Assembly: GCF_004405105.1 (NCBI RefSeq)
Contig: NZ_SORW01000002.1
Span: forward strand, 367,025 to 431,024
Source: Jeotgalibacillus sp. R-1-5s-1
GTDB lineage: Bacteria; Bacillota; Bacilli; Bacillales; Jeotgalibacillaceae
DNA length: 64,000 nt
Reading direction: 5' to 3'
Shown here piece after piece: positions 1-10,578 of the stretch; position 1 is the first letter of the stretch, and the number at the start of each line of letters is the position of its first letter. The notes beneath the pieces are model-generated. The model was given only the letters and a program-made list of their open reading frames with translations. It had not been told where the DNA came from and did no database searches. Made by a program: the position numbers and the translations under genes.

Positions 1-413
1 TGTGCCAGAGCCTCCATATCCGTCAGCTCTTTACCTGCCTGATTGGTCGTAATTGCCGCATAAGGCAGCACCGAGATACATGCATTTTGCTTGATTTTTT
101 CCTGTATGTTTTGAAGTGTTTCAAGGTCATCCGGGACCGGCCGCGTATTTGGCATGGCACAGACTGTTGTATAACCGCCTTTTGCCGCAGCCAGCGTCCC
201 TGTTTTGATTGTTTCTTTTTTCTCCCCACCAGGCTCTCTGAGATGTACGTGAACATCTACAAATCCCGGTGCAAGATACAATTCATCTGCGTCGATGACC
301 TGTTCATTATGTAATGGCGCTAACGAACCGGTTTCTGTAATTGTTCCATCTGAGACCCTGACATCTGTTATGCCTTTTTTAAATACGTTTGCCCCTTTAA
401 TTAATAAGCTCAT
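1..413 (-). CDS. pyrC: Dihydroorotase, N-terminal part (cut by window edge)
   Basis: Third step of UMP synthesis: zinc-dependent cyclisation of carbamoyl-aspartate to dihydroorotate in the cytoplasm. About 137 N-terminal residues are visible and the rest lies beyond base 1. The [11 protein letters not shown] segment supplies the His-x-His metal ligands of the amidohydrolase fold, and an AMPNTRP segment typical of dihydroorotases follows. The ATG at 411-413 overlaps the end of pyrB by 17 bases, so the two are co-transcribed and probably translationally coupled. Identification is firm for the part seen. Confidence 0.95.
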   Translation of the reverse strand, partial: MSLLIKGANVFKKGITDVRVSDGTITETGSLAPLHNEQVIDADELYLAPGFVDVHVHLREPGGEKKETIKTGTLAAAKGGYTTVCAMPNTRPVPDDLETLQNIQEKIKQNACISVLPYAAITTNQAGKELTDMEALA

Positions 414-1302
414 GTTTTAATTCCTCCCGTTTTAATATTACGTACTGCAGCATCGCCATTCTCGTTGGCACGCCATTTTCCATCTGTTTGAATATACGGG
501 AGCGTGAGCATTCCACGAGCTCATCAGCAATCTCCACACCCCGGTTCACCGGTGCCGGATGGAGAATAATGCTTTTATGCTTCATTCTCTTTTCGCGCTC
601 CACCGTCAGACCGAATTCCTGATGATACTTCTCTTTTGTAAACGACTCACCAAATGTATGCCGTTCATGCTGAACCCGGAGCAGCATAAGCGCATCACTC
701 GTTTTTACGGCTTCATCCATCGGGATAAATGGAACATCCGGCATCTCAGGATCTCTCCACTGTTCAGGTCCTGTAAAATTAACATCAGCTCCAAGCCTTT
801 TTAAAGCAAAAGTGTTTGACCTCGCCACACGGCTGTGCCGGATATCACCTGCAATGGTCACTTTCACGCCTTCAAAAGTTCCGAACTCCTGGTAGATCGT
901 CAGGAGATCTAGCATACACTGCGAAGGATGATGCCCCATACCGTCTCCACCATTGATTAAAGAAATGGAGACATGATCTTTCAGCGCATCAAAATACCGT
1001 TCCTCACTATGACGGATGACCGCTACATCCACCCCGATTGCTTCAAGCGTTTTGACTGTATCGTAGAGGGATTCACCTTTATGAACCGAGGCAGTCCCCG
1101 GGTCAAAGGAAAGAACATTCATTCCAAGCTTTTTTTGTGCCATTTCAAAGCTGCACTTTGTTCGCGTACTGTTTTCAAAAAACAGGTTCACTGCATATTT
1201 TTCAGGCATTGGAATCGGCTTCTGATGTTTCAGCACCTGTGCCTGCTGGATCACCTCAAAAATATCTTCAACTGATAGCTCGTCCATGGTTAAAAAATGC
1301 AT
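397..1302 (-). CDS. pyrB: Aspartate carbamoyltransferase catalytic subunit
   Basis: Condenses carbamoyl phosphate with aspartate, the committed step of pyrimidine synthesis. At 301 residues it has the usual length for the unregulated Bacillus-type catalytic trimer. No pyrI regulatory subunit gene is present. The carbamoyl-phosphate loop reads [12 protein letters not shown] near residue 43, and [11 protein letters not shown] lies near the C-terminus. The ATG at 1302 follows AAGGAGAGG at good spacing. The gene lies behind the third PyrR attenuator of the operon and overlaps pyrC. Confidence 0.97.
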   Translation of the reverse strand: MHFLTMDELSVEDIFEVIQQAQVLKHQKPIPMPEKYAVNLFFENSTRTKCSFEMAQKKLGMNVLSFDPGTASVHKGESLYDTVKTLEAIGVDVAVIRHSEERYFDALKDHVSISLINGGDGMGHHPSQCMLDLLTIYQEFGTFEGVKVTIAGDIRHSRVARSNTFALKRLGADVNFTGPEQWRDPEMPDVPFIPMDEAVKTSDALMLLRVQHERHTFGESFTKEKYHQEFGLTVEREKRMKHKSIILHPAPVNRGVEIADELVECSRSRIFKQMENGVPTRMAMLQYVILKREELKHELIN

Positions 1303-1332
1303 TCTGATCCTCTCCTTCTTGATTTGAGTATG

Positions 1333-1420
1333 AAAAAACCGCCTTCTATGCTTCCAGAAGGCGGTTTTAGACAGACGGATCCCGTCAAAACCCCTTTGAA
1401 AGCCTCTCTGGACTTCATTT
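1333..1420 (-). promoter_or_regulatory. PyrR-dependent attenuator between pyrP and pyrB
   Basis: The RNA contains the PyrR-binding loop sequence GTCCAGAGAGGC (1402-1413). It is followed by a terminator hairpin with a 13-bp stem (1335-1347 with 1356-1368) and a T run at 1333-1338. In B. subtilis UMP-bound PyrR grips this loop and lets the terminator form. The same design recurs twice upstream in this operon. Confidence 0.93.
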
Positions 1421-1428
1421 AAAAGGAT

Positions 1429-2757
1429 TTAAGCAGCTTTATTCTTTTCGTTAAATAATGTTTCTTCTTCTTTTCTTCTGCCCGGCAGAATGAGATTAAG
1501 CGCGATCCCGATGATGGCAGCAAGCGCCATGCCAGGAAGGACGAATGTTTCTGTAAACTGTACGTATGCACCGCCTACTCCGATAATCATGATCACAGAT
1601 GCGATAATCAGATTTCTTTTATGAGAGAAATCCACTTTTGCTTCGATCAGCATGCGGAGACCGCTTGATGCAATGATCCCGAACAGCAGGATCGATACCC
1701 CGCCCATAACCGGAGTCGGAATGGAGCTGATCAGTGCAGAGATTTTACCGACAAAACCGAACAGGATCGCAAGCACAGCTGCTCCTCCAATGACAAACAC
1801 ACTAAAGATTCTCGTGATTGCAAGCACGCCGATATTTTCCCCGTACGTCGTATTTGGCGGACCGCCAATCATCGCTGCAATCATTGTTGCCACTCCGTCA
1901 CCAAGAATCGAACGGTGAAGACCCGGCTTTTCTAAAAAGTTTCTTCCAACCACCTTACTAACCACCATCTGATGACCTGTATGCTCGGATAATGTCACGA
2001 TGGCGATTGGTACCATGATAATGATGCCTGTCCATGAAAATGCAGGCGTATAATCAACAAACGGGATGAATAAATCCGGTACTGCGAACCATGGCGCGTC
2101 GAGCACCTGCTGAAAGTCCACAAGCCCTGCAAAAAGTGCTGCGATATATCCACCTGCTATACCGATCAGAATCGGAATCAGACCAAAAATCTTTTTAAAG
2201 TAAATCGAAGCGATCACTGTTATCGCAAGTGTAATCAGCGCTACCGCAATATGCGTTCCGCTGTAAATGAACTCAGCTGGATTCTCAGCTAGTGGATTTT
2301 CATACATCGCCATATTCACAGCGGTACCTGCAAGTCCGAGCCCGATGACGATAATGACCGGACCTACCACAACCGGCGGAAGGATTCTCATTAACCAGCT
2401 GACGCCGAATTTATAAATTAAGAGTGCGACAAGTCCGTAGGCAAGCCCTGCGAAAAACGCACCAAGCATCGCCGCTCCGGGACCTCCAAGCTGTGTAGCC
2501 GTAATAATCGGTACAATAAAGGCGAAGGATGATCCAAGATAAGCAGGAATCTGTCCTTTTGTAATCAGAAGATAAGCAAGTGTTCCCAGTCCGCTTGAGA
2601 TCAGCGCTACAGCCGGGCTGAGTCCCACAAGCATCGGTACAAGGACCGTTGCGCCAAACATAGCGAATAAGTGCTGAAGGCTTAATGTCAGCCATTGATC
2701 CCATTTCGGTTTTTCCTCAACATCAAGTACCGGTTTAACTCTTTCAGTGTTTTCCAC
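1429..2757 (-). CDS. pyrP: Uracil permease (NCS2 family)
   Basis: Membrane transporter importing uracil with protons. The 442 residues form a series of hydrophobic segments typical of nucleobase-cation symporter-2 proteins. The substrate-site region includes a GENIGVLAITRI segment near residue 305. Its position between pyrR and pyrB matches B. subtilis. The 5' end lies just downstream of the second PyrR attenuator, so uptake is shut off when UMP is high. The charged C-terminal tail (RRKEEE) is cytoplasmic by inference. The ATG at 2757 follows AGGAGGAATGA. Confidence 0.95.
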   Translation of the reverse strand: MENTERVKPVLDVEEKPKWDQWLTLSLQHLFAMFGATVLVPMLVGLSPAVALISSGLGTLAYLLITKGQIPAYLGSSFAFIVPIITATQLGGPGAAMLGAFFAGLAYGLVALLIYKFGVSWLMRILPPVVVGPVIIVIGLGLAGTAVNMAMYENPLAENPAEFIYSGTHIAVALITLAITVIASIYFKKIFGLIPILIGIAGGYIAALFAGLVDFQQVLDAPWFAVPDLFIPFVDYTPAFSWTGIIIMVPIAIVTLSEHTGHQMVVSKVVGRNFLEKPGLHRSILGDGVATMIAAMIGGPPNTTYGENIGVLAITRIFSVFVIGGAAVLAILFGFVGKISALISSIPTPVMGGVSILLFGIIASSGLRMLIEAKVDFSHKRNLIIASVIMIIGVGGAYVQFTETFVLPGMALAAIIGIALNLILPGRRKEEETLFNEKNKAA

Positions 2758-2774
2758 GATTCATTCCTCCTATT

Positions 2775-2870
2775 AAAAAACCTCTTTGCCAGGCATGGCA
2801 AAGAGGCACAGGAAGACATACTTGTCCTCGTGTATTCTCCTTTGCCAGCCTCTCTGGACTGCATTAAAGG
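2775..2870 (-). promoter_or_regulatory. PyrR-dependent attenuator between pyrR and pyrP
   Basis: The PyrR loop GTCCAGAGAGGC (2848-2859) is followed by a terminator with a perfect 10-bp stem (2781-2790 with 2797-2806) and a T run at 2775-2780. This is the second of three copies in the operon. Confidence 0.93.
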
Positions 2871-2873
2871 ATG

Positions 2874-3530
<657 letters not shown>

Positions 3531-3545
3531 CATTAAGTTGTTCTC

Positions 3546-3574
3546 ATTGTATCGGGATCACCTGCAAAAGTCAA
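3546..3574 (-). promoter_or_regulatory. SigmaA promoter of the pyr operon
   Basis: TTGACT, 17 bases, then TACAAT, ending about 16 bases before the first PyrR site. The -35 box overlaps the last codons of the rluD-like gene. This gives a start of transcription near 3539, suited to a full PyrR leader. Read by eye. Confidence 0.75.
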
Positions 3575-4482
3575 CGATCATTTTTAAGCATGTCGACAAA
3601 TGTACTGAAGCTTTCCGGAGGCGGGCATGAGAATTCCATGTATTCATCCGTCGCAGGGTGAATAAATCCAAGTACGCCTGCATGTAAAGCCTGTCCATTC
3701 AGATCAGGCGTTTTTCTCGGCCCGTATTTCGGATCTCCAGCTAGAGGAAAACCGATATACTTCAAGTGAACGCGGATCTGATGCGTTCTGCCTGTTTCAA
3801 GCTCACATTCAACGTGTGTGAACTCTTTAAAACGGTCCAGCACTCTGAAATGTGTCACTGCTTTTTTGCCCTGATCCACAACTGCCATGCTTTGGCGATC
3901 CTTCGTATCACGGCCAATCGGAGCATCAATCGTTCCGTATTCGTGTGGTATCAAACCATGCACGACTGCCTGATATTTTCTTGTAACGGTTTTATCGACG
4001 AGCTGCTGAACAAGCTTTTCATGAGCGGCATCGTTTTTGGCAACCATTAGAAGACCTGAAGTATCCTTATCAATCCGGTGGACAATCCCCGGACGCAAAA
4101 CGCCATTAATGCCTGAAAGGTCTTTACAGTGAGCCATCAGTCCATTGACAAGCGTGCCGGAAAGATGACCAGGTGCAGGATGAACAACCATCCCTTTCGG
4201 CTTATTCACGACAAGAACATCTTTGTCCTCATAATAAATATCAAGGTTTATTTCTTCCGCTTCAATGTCCAAAGGTTCCGGATCAGGAATCTTGATTGAA
4301 ATTTCGTCACCCTGAACGGCCTTATAATTTGGTTTCGTTTTATTACCGTTTACGGTTACGTTACCTTCTTTGATCCATTGCTGAACCTGCGTTCTTGACC
4401 AGTCTCCTTCAAGGCCTGCAAGAACGGCATCAAGACGTTTACCTTTTTCATTTTCCTGTATTAAGTGTTGAATGCTTTCCAT
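3571..4482 (-). CDS. RluD-family 23S rRNA pseudouridine synthase (YlyB-like)
   Basis: Converts specific uridines in large-subunit rRNA (RluD type) to pseudouridine. It has 303 residues: an S4-type RNA-binding domain at about 12-75, then the RluA/RluD catalytic domain. The signature is [11 protein letters not shown], with the catalytic Asp inside it, near residue 138; GRTHQIRVH follows near residue 233. Its start overlaps the end of lspA by 35 bases, as in the conserved lspA-ylyB-pyrR order. Which uridines it modifies cannot be told from sequence. Confidence 0.93.
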   Translation of the reverse strand: MESIQHLIQENEKGKRLDAVLAGLEGDWSRTQVQQWIKEGNVTVNGNKTKPNYKAVQGDEISIKIPDPEPLDIEAEEINLDIYYEDKDVLVVNKPKGMVVHPAPGHLSGTLVNGLMAHCKDLSGINGVLRPGIVHRIDKDTSGLLMVAKNDAAHEKLVQQLVDKTVTRKYQAVVHGLIPHEYGTIDAPIGRDTKDRQSMAVVDQGKKAVTHFRVLDRFKEFTHVECELETGRTHQIRVHLKYIGFPLAGDPKYGPRKTPDLNGQALHAGVLGFIHPATDEYMEFSCPPPESFSTFVDMLKNDR

Positions 4483-4936
4483 TTTTCTTCCTCTTTTCCT
4501 GCACTTCTTCGATAATCATCTGGACGAAGAGCAATACTACTCCAATTGTTAGAGCGGCATCTGCAATGTTGAAAATAAAATTAAAGATCGTAAGCTGAAG
4601 AAAATCGACAACTTCCTGTCTGAAGATCCGGTCAATAAAATTCCCGATTGCTCCACCAAGTAAAATCATTAAACTGACACTGAACAGTACGTTTCCTTTA
4701 GCATGCTTGTGAAAATAATAAAGAATACCACCGATCACGATTAAGGTGACAATATAAAATAACCACATCTGTCCCTCAAGCATCCCCCAGGCAGCGCCTG
4801 TGTTACGGTGAGAAGTCAAATAAAAGAATCCATCCACCACATTAATGGACTCACCAACCTCCATATTGCGGACCACCAGATACTTCGTCAGCTGATCCAC
4901 TGCGATAATGAATAAAGCCAGCAAATAATAGATCAC
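4448..4936 (-). CDS. lspA: Lipoprotein signal peptidase (signal peptidase II)
   Basis: Membrane aspartyl protease that cleaves signal peptides from diacylglyceryl-modified prolipoproteins, for example CtaC encoded in this window. It has four membrane segments, with the catalytic aspartates in NFIDR and FNIADAAL. I chose the GTG at 4936 because GGAGGT stands 6 bases before it and the resulting N-terminus (VIYYLLAL) matches the family. The longer frame to 4984 has no ribosome site. The 162 residues are the normal length. The C-terminal basic tail overlaps the next gene. Confidence 0.95.
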   Translation of the reverse strand: MIYYLLALFIIAVDQLTKYLVVRNMEVGESINVVDGFFYLTSHRNTGAAWGMLEGQMWLFYIVTLIVIGGILYYFHKHAKGNVLFSVSLMILLGGAIGNFIDRIFRQEVVDFLQLTIFNFIFNIADAALTIGVVLLFVQMIIEEVQEKRKKNGKHSTLNTGK

Positions 4937-5036
4937 TTGTTTACCTCCGTATTCTCGTTGCAAACCCTTAACGTATTGTAGCACAATTCAACGCCGCAGG
5001 CATAACCACGTGAGAAAGATTTCTAACTCTGACAAA

Positions 5037-5177
5037 GATTTTGACTGATCTCCCCAAAGTGAAGGGCAGGCGGAGGGGAAGCTAGCTTCCCTCCCGCCTG
5101 CCCTTCACTTTGGGGACTTTTCAGGCTCTGCCTGAAAAGCGGGTCAAACGTCCGTTTGACCCGGATCAGTCAAAATC
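5037..5177. repeat. Four-armed palindromic element (predicted four-way junction)
   Basis: An outer 14-bp perfect stem (5037-5050 with 5164-5177) encloses three adjoining hairpins. They are a 32-bp arm with two imperfect positions (5051-5082 with 5085-5116), a 10-bp arm (5117-5126 with 5130-5139) and an 11-bp arm (5140-5150 with 5153-5163). No unpaired base separates the arms. It lies in the 333-base gap between ileS and lspA and overlaps no credible gene. Its function is unknown: it could fold as a DNA cruciform or as RNA, and may be a mobile repeat. Confidence 0.85.
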
Positions 5178-5226
5178 GGATCAGAAAACATCCCTTCTCC
5201 TAAAACGGTCCTGTAAACCACGCAAA

Positions 5227-5260
5227 GAAAAAGCTGCCTGATCCAACAGGCAGCTTTTTC
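5227..5260 (-). terminator. Terminator of ileS
   Basis: A perfect 14-bp stem (5227-5240 with 5247-5260) with A/T runs on both outer sides, 10 bases past the ileS stop codon. It could work on either strand. Confidence 0.85.
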
Positions 5261-5269
5261 ACAGGTTCA

Positions 5270-8044
5270 TTATTCTGCAGTCAAGTGAGCATAATGCTCC
5301 TTCACAACACCTGCACAGCGCGGGCAAAGTGTCGGGTGGTCGCTGTCCTGTCCAACCTCAGTTGAAACCGTCCAGCAGCGGTCACACGTTTCTCCTTCCG
5401 CCTTCTCAACAGACACTTTATGTCCCTCAAATTGAAGCGCTTCTGAAGGAGCACCTTCAGCACCCTTCAATTCAAAATCAGACACAATAAACAGCTGTTT
5501 TAAATCTTCACTTACAGATGACAACAATGCATGCGTCTTATCATCAGCATACAGCGTCACTTTCGCTGACAGTGATTTACCGATCAGCTTCGCATTTCTC
5601 GCTTCTTCAAGTGCCTTCAGTACATCATCACGCACATCCAGGAACGTGTTCCACTTATCAAGCAGTGCTTTTTCATTTTCAAACGTCTCAGCTACAGGCA
5701 TATCCGTCAGCTGAACACTCTCCTCTTCCACACCCGGAATGAAAGCCCATACCTCATCCGCAGTATGAGAAAGAATTGGAGACAACAGCTTCACAAGAGA
5801 TACAAGTGACTCGTACATTACCGTCTGCATAGCACGGCGATCCTTGTGATCTGCTGCTTCGATATATAAAATATCCTTCGCAAAATCAAGATAGAACGAG
5901 CTCAGGTCTGTCGTGCAGAAATTATTAATCGTGTGATAGATGGACGCAAACTCATAATTTTCATAAGAAGCGTTCACTGATTTAACAACCTGATTCAGAC
6001 GGACCATCATGAACTGATCCACTTCTCTTAGCTCATTGAACGAAACAGCATTTTTTGCAGGTTCGAAATCGTCCAGGTTTGCCAGTAGAAAACGCAGTGT
6101 ATTACGGATCTTTCTATATACTTCTGCAACCTGCTTCAAGATCGGATCAGATACACGTACATCAGCCTGATAATCTACAGAAGCAACCCATAGTCTCAGA
6201 ATATCAGCACCGAGCTGATTCATTACCTTAGACGGAAGCACAACATTTCCAAGTGATTTACTCATTTTGCGGCCATTTCCATCAAGTGCAAAGCCGTGGC
6301 TTAGTACACCTTTATATGGTGCTTTACCTGTTACAGCAACACCGGTTGTAAGCGAAGAGTTAAACCATCCGCGGTACTGGTCACTGCCTTCAAGATACAG
6401 ATCAGCCGGTCTTTGAAGCTCTGCTCTTGCCTCAAGTACAGACTGGTGGGATGATCCGCTGTCAAACCACACATCCATAATGTCTGTTTCTTTCGTGAAG
6501 CGGCCGTTCGGACTGCCCTCATGTGTAAATCCTTCCGGCAGAAGATCCTTCGCCTCTTTTTCAAACCAGATATTTGACCCATGCTCAGCAAATAGCGCTG
6601 ACACATGGCTGATCGTTTCTTCCGTTATGATCGCATCTCCATTTTCAGCATAAAAAACAGGAATCGGTACACCCCATGCACGTTGACGGGAAATACACCA
6701 GTCACCCCGGTCGCGAACCATATTGAAGAGACGTGTTTCACCCCATGCAGGAATCCACTTCGTATCCTTGACTGCCTGAAGCAGCTCTTCACGGAAATTA
6801 TCAATCGAAGCAAACCATTGTGCTGTGGCACGGAAAATAACCGGTTTTTTCGTTCTCCAGTCGTGCGGATAGCTGTGCGTAAAAAATTCCAGCTTTAACA
6901 AAGCGCCGGCTTCTTCAAGTTTTTCTGAAATCGGCTTATTCGCCGTATCATAAAACAGTCCTTCAAAACCAGGTGCCTCTGAAGTAAATACACCTTTATC
7001 ATCAACCGGACACAATACATCCAGTCCATATTTTTTACCGACAATAAAGTCGTCTTCACCGTGGCCAGGAGCAGTATGAACACAGCCTGTACCTGCATCA
7101 GTTGTGACGTGCTCACCAAGAATAACAAGACTCTCGCGGTCATAAAGCGGATGCTGCGCTGTAATATGCTCAAGCTCAGCTCCTTTATGAGTGCTGACAA
7201 TCTGAGGTGATACCCACTCAAGCTTTTCAGTTACTTCTTCAAGTAACTCTTTGGCTACAACATACTGATCACCGTTTTCTTTTACGAGCACATACTCAAG
7301 CTCAGGGTGAAGAGCAATCGCAAGGTTAGCCGGAATCGTCCAAGGTGTCGTTGTCCAGATGATAAATTTCACACCTGCATCCAATACACCCTTTCCATCC
7401 TTCACGTCAAATGCAACATAAATAGAAGGTGAACGCTTATCCTGATATTCAATCTCTGCTTCAGCAAGCGCTGACTCACTTGAAGGAGACCAGTAAACAG
7501 GCTTTTTCCCTTTGTAGATATAGCCCTTTTTCGCCATATCGCCGAATACACGGATCTGTTGTGCTTCATACTCAGGGTTTAATGTAATATAAGGGTTTTC
7601 CCAATCACCACGAACACCGATGCGCTTAAACTGTGATCGCTGGTTATCAATCTGCTGGAGTGCATATTCCGCACATTTTTCACGGAATTCAGCAACCGTC
7701 ATTTCCTTACGCTTTACACCTTTGTTTGTAAGAGCCTGTTCAATCGGCAGACCGTGTGTATCCCAGCCTGGCACATAAGGTGCGTTAAAACCGCTCATTG
7801 ATTTATAACGTACAATAAAGTCTTTCAGTACCTTATTCAGCGCGTGCCCCATATGAAGGTCCCCGTTTGCATACGGAGGTCCGTCATGCAGCACAAATAA
7901 CGGTCTGCCTGCCGTTCTTTCCTGCACCTTGCTATAAATGTCCATCTCTGCCCATTTTTCCTGAATTTCAGGCTCGCGGTTAGGCAGGTTCCCTCTCATT
8001 GGAAAAGCTGTTTTAGGCATGAGTAATGTATCTTTGTACTCCAT
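5270..8044 (-). CDS. ileS: Isoleucyl-tRNA synthetase
   Basis: Class I synthetase charging tRNA-Ile. It has 924 residues, the usual bacterial length with a C-terminal zinc region. The HIGH motif is HMGH at residues 64-67. KMSKS is present in [10 protein letters not shown] in the second half, after a large editing (CP1) domain. C-terminal CDRCW and CPRC pairs form the zinc site. The ATG at 8044 follows AAGGAGGAAATACA. Expression is governed by the T-box leader immediately upstream. Confidence 0.98.
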   Translation of the reverse strand: MEYKDTLLMPKTAFPMRGNLPNREPEIQEKWAEMDIYSKVQERTAGRPLFVLHDGPPYANGDLHMGHALNKVLKDFIVRYKSMSGFNAPYVPGWDTHGLPIEQALTNKGVKRKEMTVAEFREKCAEYALQQIDNQRSQFKRIGVRGDWENPYITLNPEYEAQQIRVFGDMAKKGYIYKGKKPVYWSPSSESALAEAEIEYQDKRSPSIYVAFDVKDGKGVLDAGVKFIIWTTTPWTIPANLAIALHPELEYVLVKENGDQYVVAKELLEEVTEKLEWVSPQIVSTHKGAELEHITAQHPLYDRESLVILGEHVTTDAGTGCVHTAPGHGEDDFIVGKKYGLDVLCPVDDKGVFTSEAPGFEGLFYDTANKPISEKLEEAGALLKLEFFTHSYPHDWRTKKPVIFRATAQWFASIDNFREELLQAVKDTKWIPAWGETRLFNMVRDRGDWCISRQRAWGVPIPVFYAENGDAIITEETISHVSALFAEHGSNIWFEKEAKDLLPEGFTHEGSPNGRFTKETDIMDVWFDSGSSHQSVLEARAELQRPADLYLEGSDQYRGWFNSSLTTGVAVTGKAPYKGVLSHGFALDGNGRKMSKSLGNVVLPSKVMNQLGADILRLWVASVDYQADVRVSDPILKQVAEVYRKIRNTLRFLLANLDDFEPAKNAVSFNELREVDQFMMVRLNQVVKSVNASYENYEFASIYHTINNFCTTDLSSFYLDFAKDILYIEAADHKDRRAMQTVMYESLVSLVKLLSPILSHTADEVWAFIPGVEEESVQLTDMPVAETFENEKALLDKWNTFLDVRDDVLKALEEARNAKLIGKSLSAKVTLYADDKTHALLSSVSEDLKQLFIVSDFELKGAEGAPSEALQFEGHKVSVEKAEGETCDRCWTVSTEVGQDSDHPTLCPRCAGVVKEHYAHLTAE

Positions 8045-8082
8045 TGTATTTCCTCCTTCAGTCCTCTTTCTTTAAAAAACAA

Positions 8083-8358
8083 AAAAGACTCCCCATCCCA
8101 AAAAGGGACGAGAGAGCCTTATGCTGTCACGCGGTACCACCCTTATAGAAAAACAAAGTGCTGTTTTTCCACTCAAGAAGCTGTTAACGCCGCCACACGT
8201 CAGAGCTTACTTACTTTCAGCTCTGAAACTCCAGGATGATCTTCGTCTGTCTGTCCGCACCGGGCTCTCACCTTCCCCGGTTCGCTTTATGTCGGCTCAA
8301 ATCAGATTACTCTTCCTATCAACGTATATCGTATTCATCAGTTTAATCATTTTTCAAC
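8083..8358 (-). promoter_or_regulatory. T-box riboswitch leader of ileS
   Basis: The 358-base gap between divIVA and ileS holds a full T-box leader. The antiterminator bulge sequence GGTGGTACCGCG is at 8131-8142. The competing terminator stem is 8087-8099 with 8105-8118, followed by T residues at 8081-8086. The specifier segment GAAGATCATCCTGGAG places an ATC isoleucine codon at 8238-8240, matching the gene it controls. Uncharged tRNA-Ile would favour read-through. Confidence 0.94.
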
Positions 8359-8364
8359 AATCCT

Positions 8365-8394
8365 ATTATAGTCAAACTGCGGACGATCCGTCAA
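8365..8394 (-). promoter_or_regulatory. SigmaA promoter of ileS
   Basis: TTGACG, 18 bases, TATAAT, placed just before the T-box leader and just after the divIVA stop codon at 8403. Read by eye. Confidence 0.75.
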
Positions 8395-8402
8395 TCATTC
8401 AA

Positions 8403-8915
8403 TTATTCATGCGGTTCCGGCTCAAGTCTTTTCAGTTCAGTCGTATCTAGGTCGTATTCCATCAGTTCATCCCAGTCTCCGTTATTGATCAGTTCAAGCT
8501 GTGCTTCAATCAGCATTTTAAAACGGGTACGGAATACTTTGGACTGTTTTTTCAGCTCTTCAATCTCAATTGCGATCTTACGCGCTTTTGACAGAGACTC
8601 ATTGACGATCCGGTCTGCATTTTTTTCTGCTTCCTTCACGATAAGTTTTGCTTCCTTATTGGCGTTACGTTTTACTTCCTCAGCTGCTTCCTGTGCCACG
8701 ACGATGGATTTGTTCAGCGTTTCCTCAATCGTTGTGAAATGCCCAAGACGCTCTGTATGCATGGAAAGCTTTTCCTCAAGCTCTTTTTTCTCACGGAGAA
8801 CAAGCTCAAAGTCTCTCATCACGTGATCAAGAAATTCGTTCACTTCATCTTCATCATATCCTCTGAAACCTCTGCTGAAATCTTTATTATGTATATCCAA
8901 TGGCGATAACGGCAT
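8403..8915 (-). CDS. divIVA: Cell-division topological factor DivIVA
   Basis: Coiled-coil protein that binds negatively curved membrane at poles and septa. It positions Min proteins and, in sporulation, chromosome-anchoring proteins. The N-terminal membrane-binding segment contains FRGYDEDEVNEFLD near residue 18, followed by a long coiled coil to about residue 150. I chose the ATG at 8915 (MPLSPLDIHNK), which fits GGAGGT 6 bases away and the family N-terminus. It has 170 residues. It stands between ylmH and ileS as in B. subtilis. Confidence 0.96.
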   Translation of the reverse strand: MPLSPLDIHNKDFSRGFRGYDEDEVNEFLDHVMRDFELVLREKKELEEKLSMHTERLGHFTTIEETLNKSIVVAQEAAEEVKRNANKEAKLIVKEAEKNADRIVNESLSKARKIAIEIEELKKQSKVFRTRFKMLIEAQLELINNGDWDELMEYDLDTTELKRLEPEPHE

Positions 8916-9014
8916 CATTGCACCTCCAAAATTATTCATGTTGTCTTTCCATTATACTGATCATTCGACGAATTGTGTGACATTTCCTCTTTTTATCAGA
9001 ACTTTTTAAAGGAC

Positions 9015-9785
9015 CTACTCCAAATAGAAAAAGCTTGTCCGGATCCTGTCTTTTTTAGTTGTTCCGAGATGTTCACCAATCCGGAAGCGTCCAAACTTCC
9101 TGACAGACACCATATCTCCCTGGTCACACTCAAAGGCAATCCGCTCTTCCACTCTGAAATTCACCTTTACTCTTCCGCTTTGAATAAGCTGCTGTGCTTT
9201 TTGTCTTGAAATCGACAGCGCAGATGCTGTAATTGTATCAAGTCTCATTGAAGAAACGAAAGCCTGCTTTTCCACCCATTTTTCCAAAGGGGTCCCTTTT
9301 TCGTCCCAGGAGATGGCTTCGGTTTTGACAGTCGCCTTTCCGATCTGCGTGACATTCATCGATAAAAATGAAGACATTTCCTTTGTCGTGATAATCTGTA
9401 CGCCATGCTCAGGGAAAATAATATCACCGAGCTTTTCTCTTTTTATGCCAAGCCCCATCAGTGAACCGAGTACATCACTATGTTCAACTGTGACAAATTT
9501 TTCAGGATAGCGGACCTGCAATAAAGACAGTTCAAAATCTTCAAATTGCGGCTCGAAATATGAAGGATAGAACAAAGCTCTTTTCCTCTCCGAATCAACG
9601 CCACCTTCAAAAGCAACCTGAACTTCTCCCTGCTGGCCGGCAAGTGACTGCACAATAAACTGCTGTCTTGGATCCAGAAAATCTGTCAGCCTCGGCGCAT
9701 ACTTCATTTCCGTATCTGCTTTCCAGTCGAGAACCTGATCGATAAAATCTTTTTCCTCTTTTCGAAAATGCTGATAGACAGACAT
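9015..9785 (-). CDS. ylmH: YlmH-type S4-domain RNA-binding protein
   Basis: About 256 residues with an S4 RNA-binding domain in the C-terminal third (RLDTITASALSISRQKAQQLI, then SGRVKVN). Relatives act on ribosomes and have been linked to rescue of stalled translation and, in streptococci, to division. The ATG at 9785 (MSVYQHFRKEE) follows AAGGAG and matches family N-termini, so the extra upstream frame is rejected. Part of the sepF-ylmG-ylmH-divIVA block. Confidence 0.92.
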   Translation of the reverse strand: MSVYQHFRKEEKDFIDQVLDWKADTEMKYAPRLTDFLDPRQQFIVQSLAGQQGEVQVAFEGGVDSERKRALFYPSYFEPQFEDFELSLLQVRYPEKFVTVEHSDVLGSLMGLGIKREKLGDIIFPEHGVQIITTKEMSSFLSMNVTQIGKATVKTEAISWDEKGTPLEKWVEKQAFVSSMRLDTITASALSISRQKAQQLIQSGRVKVNFRVEERIAFECDQGDMVSVRKFGRFRIGEHLGTTKKDRIRTSFFYLE

Positions 9786-9810
9786 ACACTCCACTCCTTG
9801 TAACAAATAA

Positions 9811-9843
9811 AGCCCGGTACCGCCCAAAAGGTGGCACCAGGCT
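9811..9843 (-). terminator. Hairpin between ylmG and ylmH
   Basis: A stem of 14 positions with two or three mismatches or wobbles (9811-9824 with 9830-9843) follows the ylmG stop codon by a few bases. On the minus strand TTTATTTG follows. It may be a partial terminator lowering expression of ylmH and divIVA. It is weak because the T run is broken. Confidence 0.4.
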
Positions 9844-9850
9844 AACACTT

Positions 9851-10114
9851 TTATCTTATAAATAGATAAAGCTGCTGCAATCCCATTCCCGCAAAGTTCA
9901 GCGCTATGATCGCCACAATCGGTGAAATATCAATCATGCCGAGTGGCGGGATGATCTTACGGAAAGGCTCTAAATAAGGCTCGCATATTCTGCCGAGAAT
10001 TTGACCAAATGAACTCTCCCTGGCATTAGGGAACCAGGATAGCAGAATATAAATAATCAGCGCATAGCTGTAAAATTGTAATAACGTAATTAACAAACTA
10101 AAAATTGTACCCAT
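9851..10114 (-). CDS. ylmG: YggT-family membrane protein
   Basis: An 87-residue protein with two hydrophobic segments around residues 5-25 and 60-85. Between them is the family signature [14 protein letters not shown]. YggT/YlmG proteins are common beside sepF, and their plastid relatives affect nucleoid or division organisation. The bacterial role is not settled. It lies 21 bases after sepF and is probably co-transcribed. Confidence 0.9.
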   Translation of the reverse strand: MGTIFSLLITLLQFYSYALIIYILLSWFPNARESSFGQILGRICEPYLEPFRKIIPPLGMIDISPIVAIIALNFAGMGLQQLYLFIR

Positions 10115-10135
10115 TCAGCTACAACCCACCCATCT

Positions 10136-10561
10136 TTAATCTTCCTGAATTAAATCGGTTATATTACCGCTCACTTCAATATTATCCGGTGTACAAAGAA
10201 AAATATCTGTTCCAACACGCTGAATATCGCCGCCGATTGCATAAACGGTTCCACTCAGAAAATCAACAATGCGCTTGGCCTGATCCTTGCTGATGCGCTG
10301 AAGATTGACCACAACAGCACGGTGATTTTTCAAATGATCGGCAATCTCCTGAGCTTCAGCATACATTCTTGGCTCCATTAATACCATTTTAGAGGACTGC
10401 TGGATGCTCTGAAGGCTGACCACATTCTGCTTTTGATTTGATTTTTTTGAAGGTGATAAAGACCGCGTATTTGATTCTTCCGGACGATCCTCCACTACTT
10501 CTTCCATGTATTCTTCTTCTTCACCGAAGAAAAAATCCTTGAATTTTGTTTTCATCCCCAT
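10136..10561 (-). CDS. sepF: Cell-division protein SepF
   Basis: FtsZ-binding protein that forms rings and, through an N-terminal amphipathic helix, ties FtsZ to the membrane in parallel with FtsA. It has 141 residues. The N-terminal helix is [13 protein letters not shown], an acidic and Ser/Lys-rich linker covers about 15-55, and the folded SepF domain follows ([20 protein letters not shown] and on). Gene order ylmE-sepF-ylmG is the standard Gram-positive arrangement. Confidence 0.96.
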   Translation of the reverse strand: MGMKTKFKDFFFGEEEEYMEEVVEDRPEESNTRSLSPSKKSNQKQNVVSLQSIQQSSKMVLMEPRMYAEAQEIADHLKNHRAVVVNLQRISKDQAKRIVDFLSGTVYAIGGDIQRVGTDIFLCTPDNIEVSGNITDLIQED

Positions 10562-10578
10562 CTCACGGTTTCCCTCCT

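Noticed and set aside
1652..1918. Open frames antisense to pyrP and similar ones antisense to ftsZ and ileS
   Set aside because: Each is a mirror frame of a confidently identified conserved gene.
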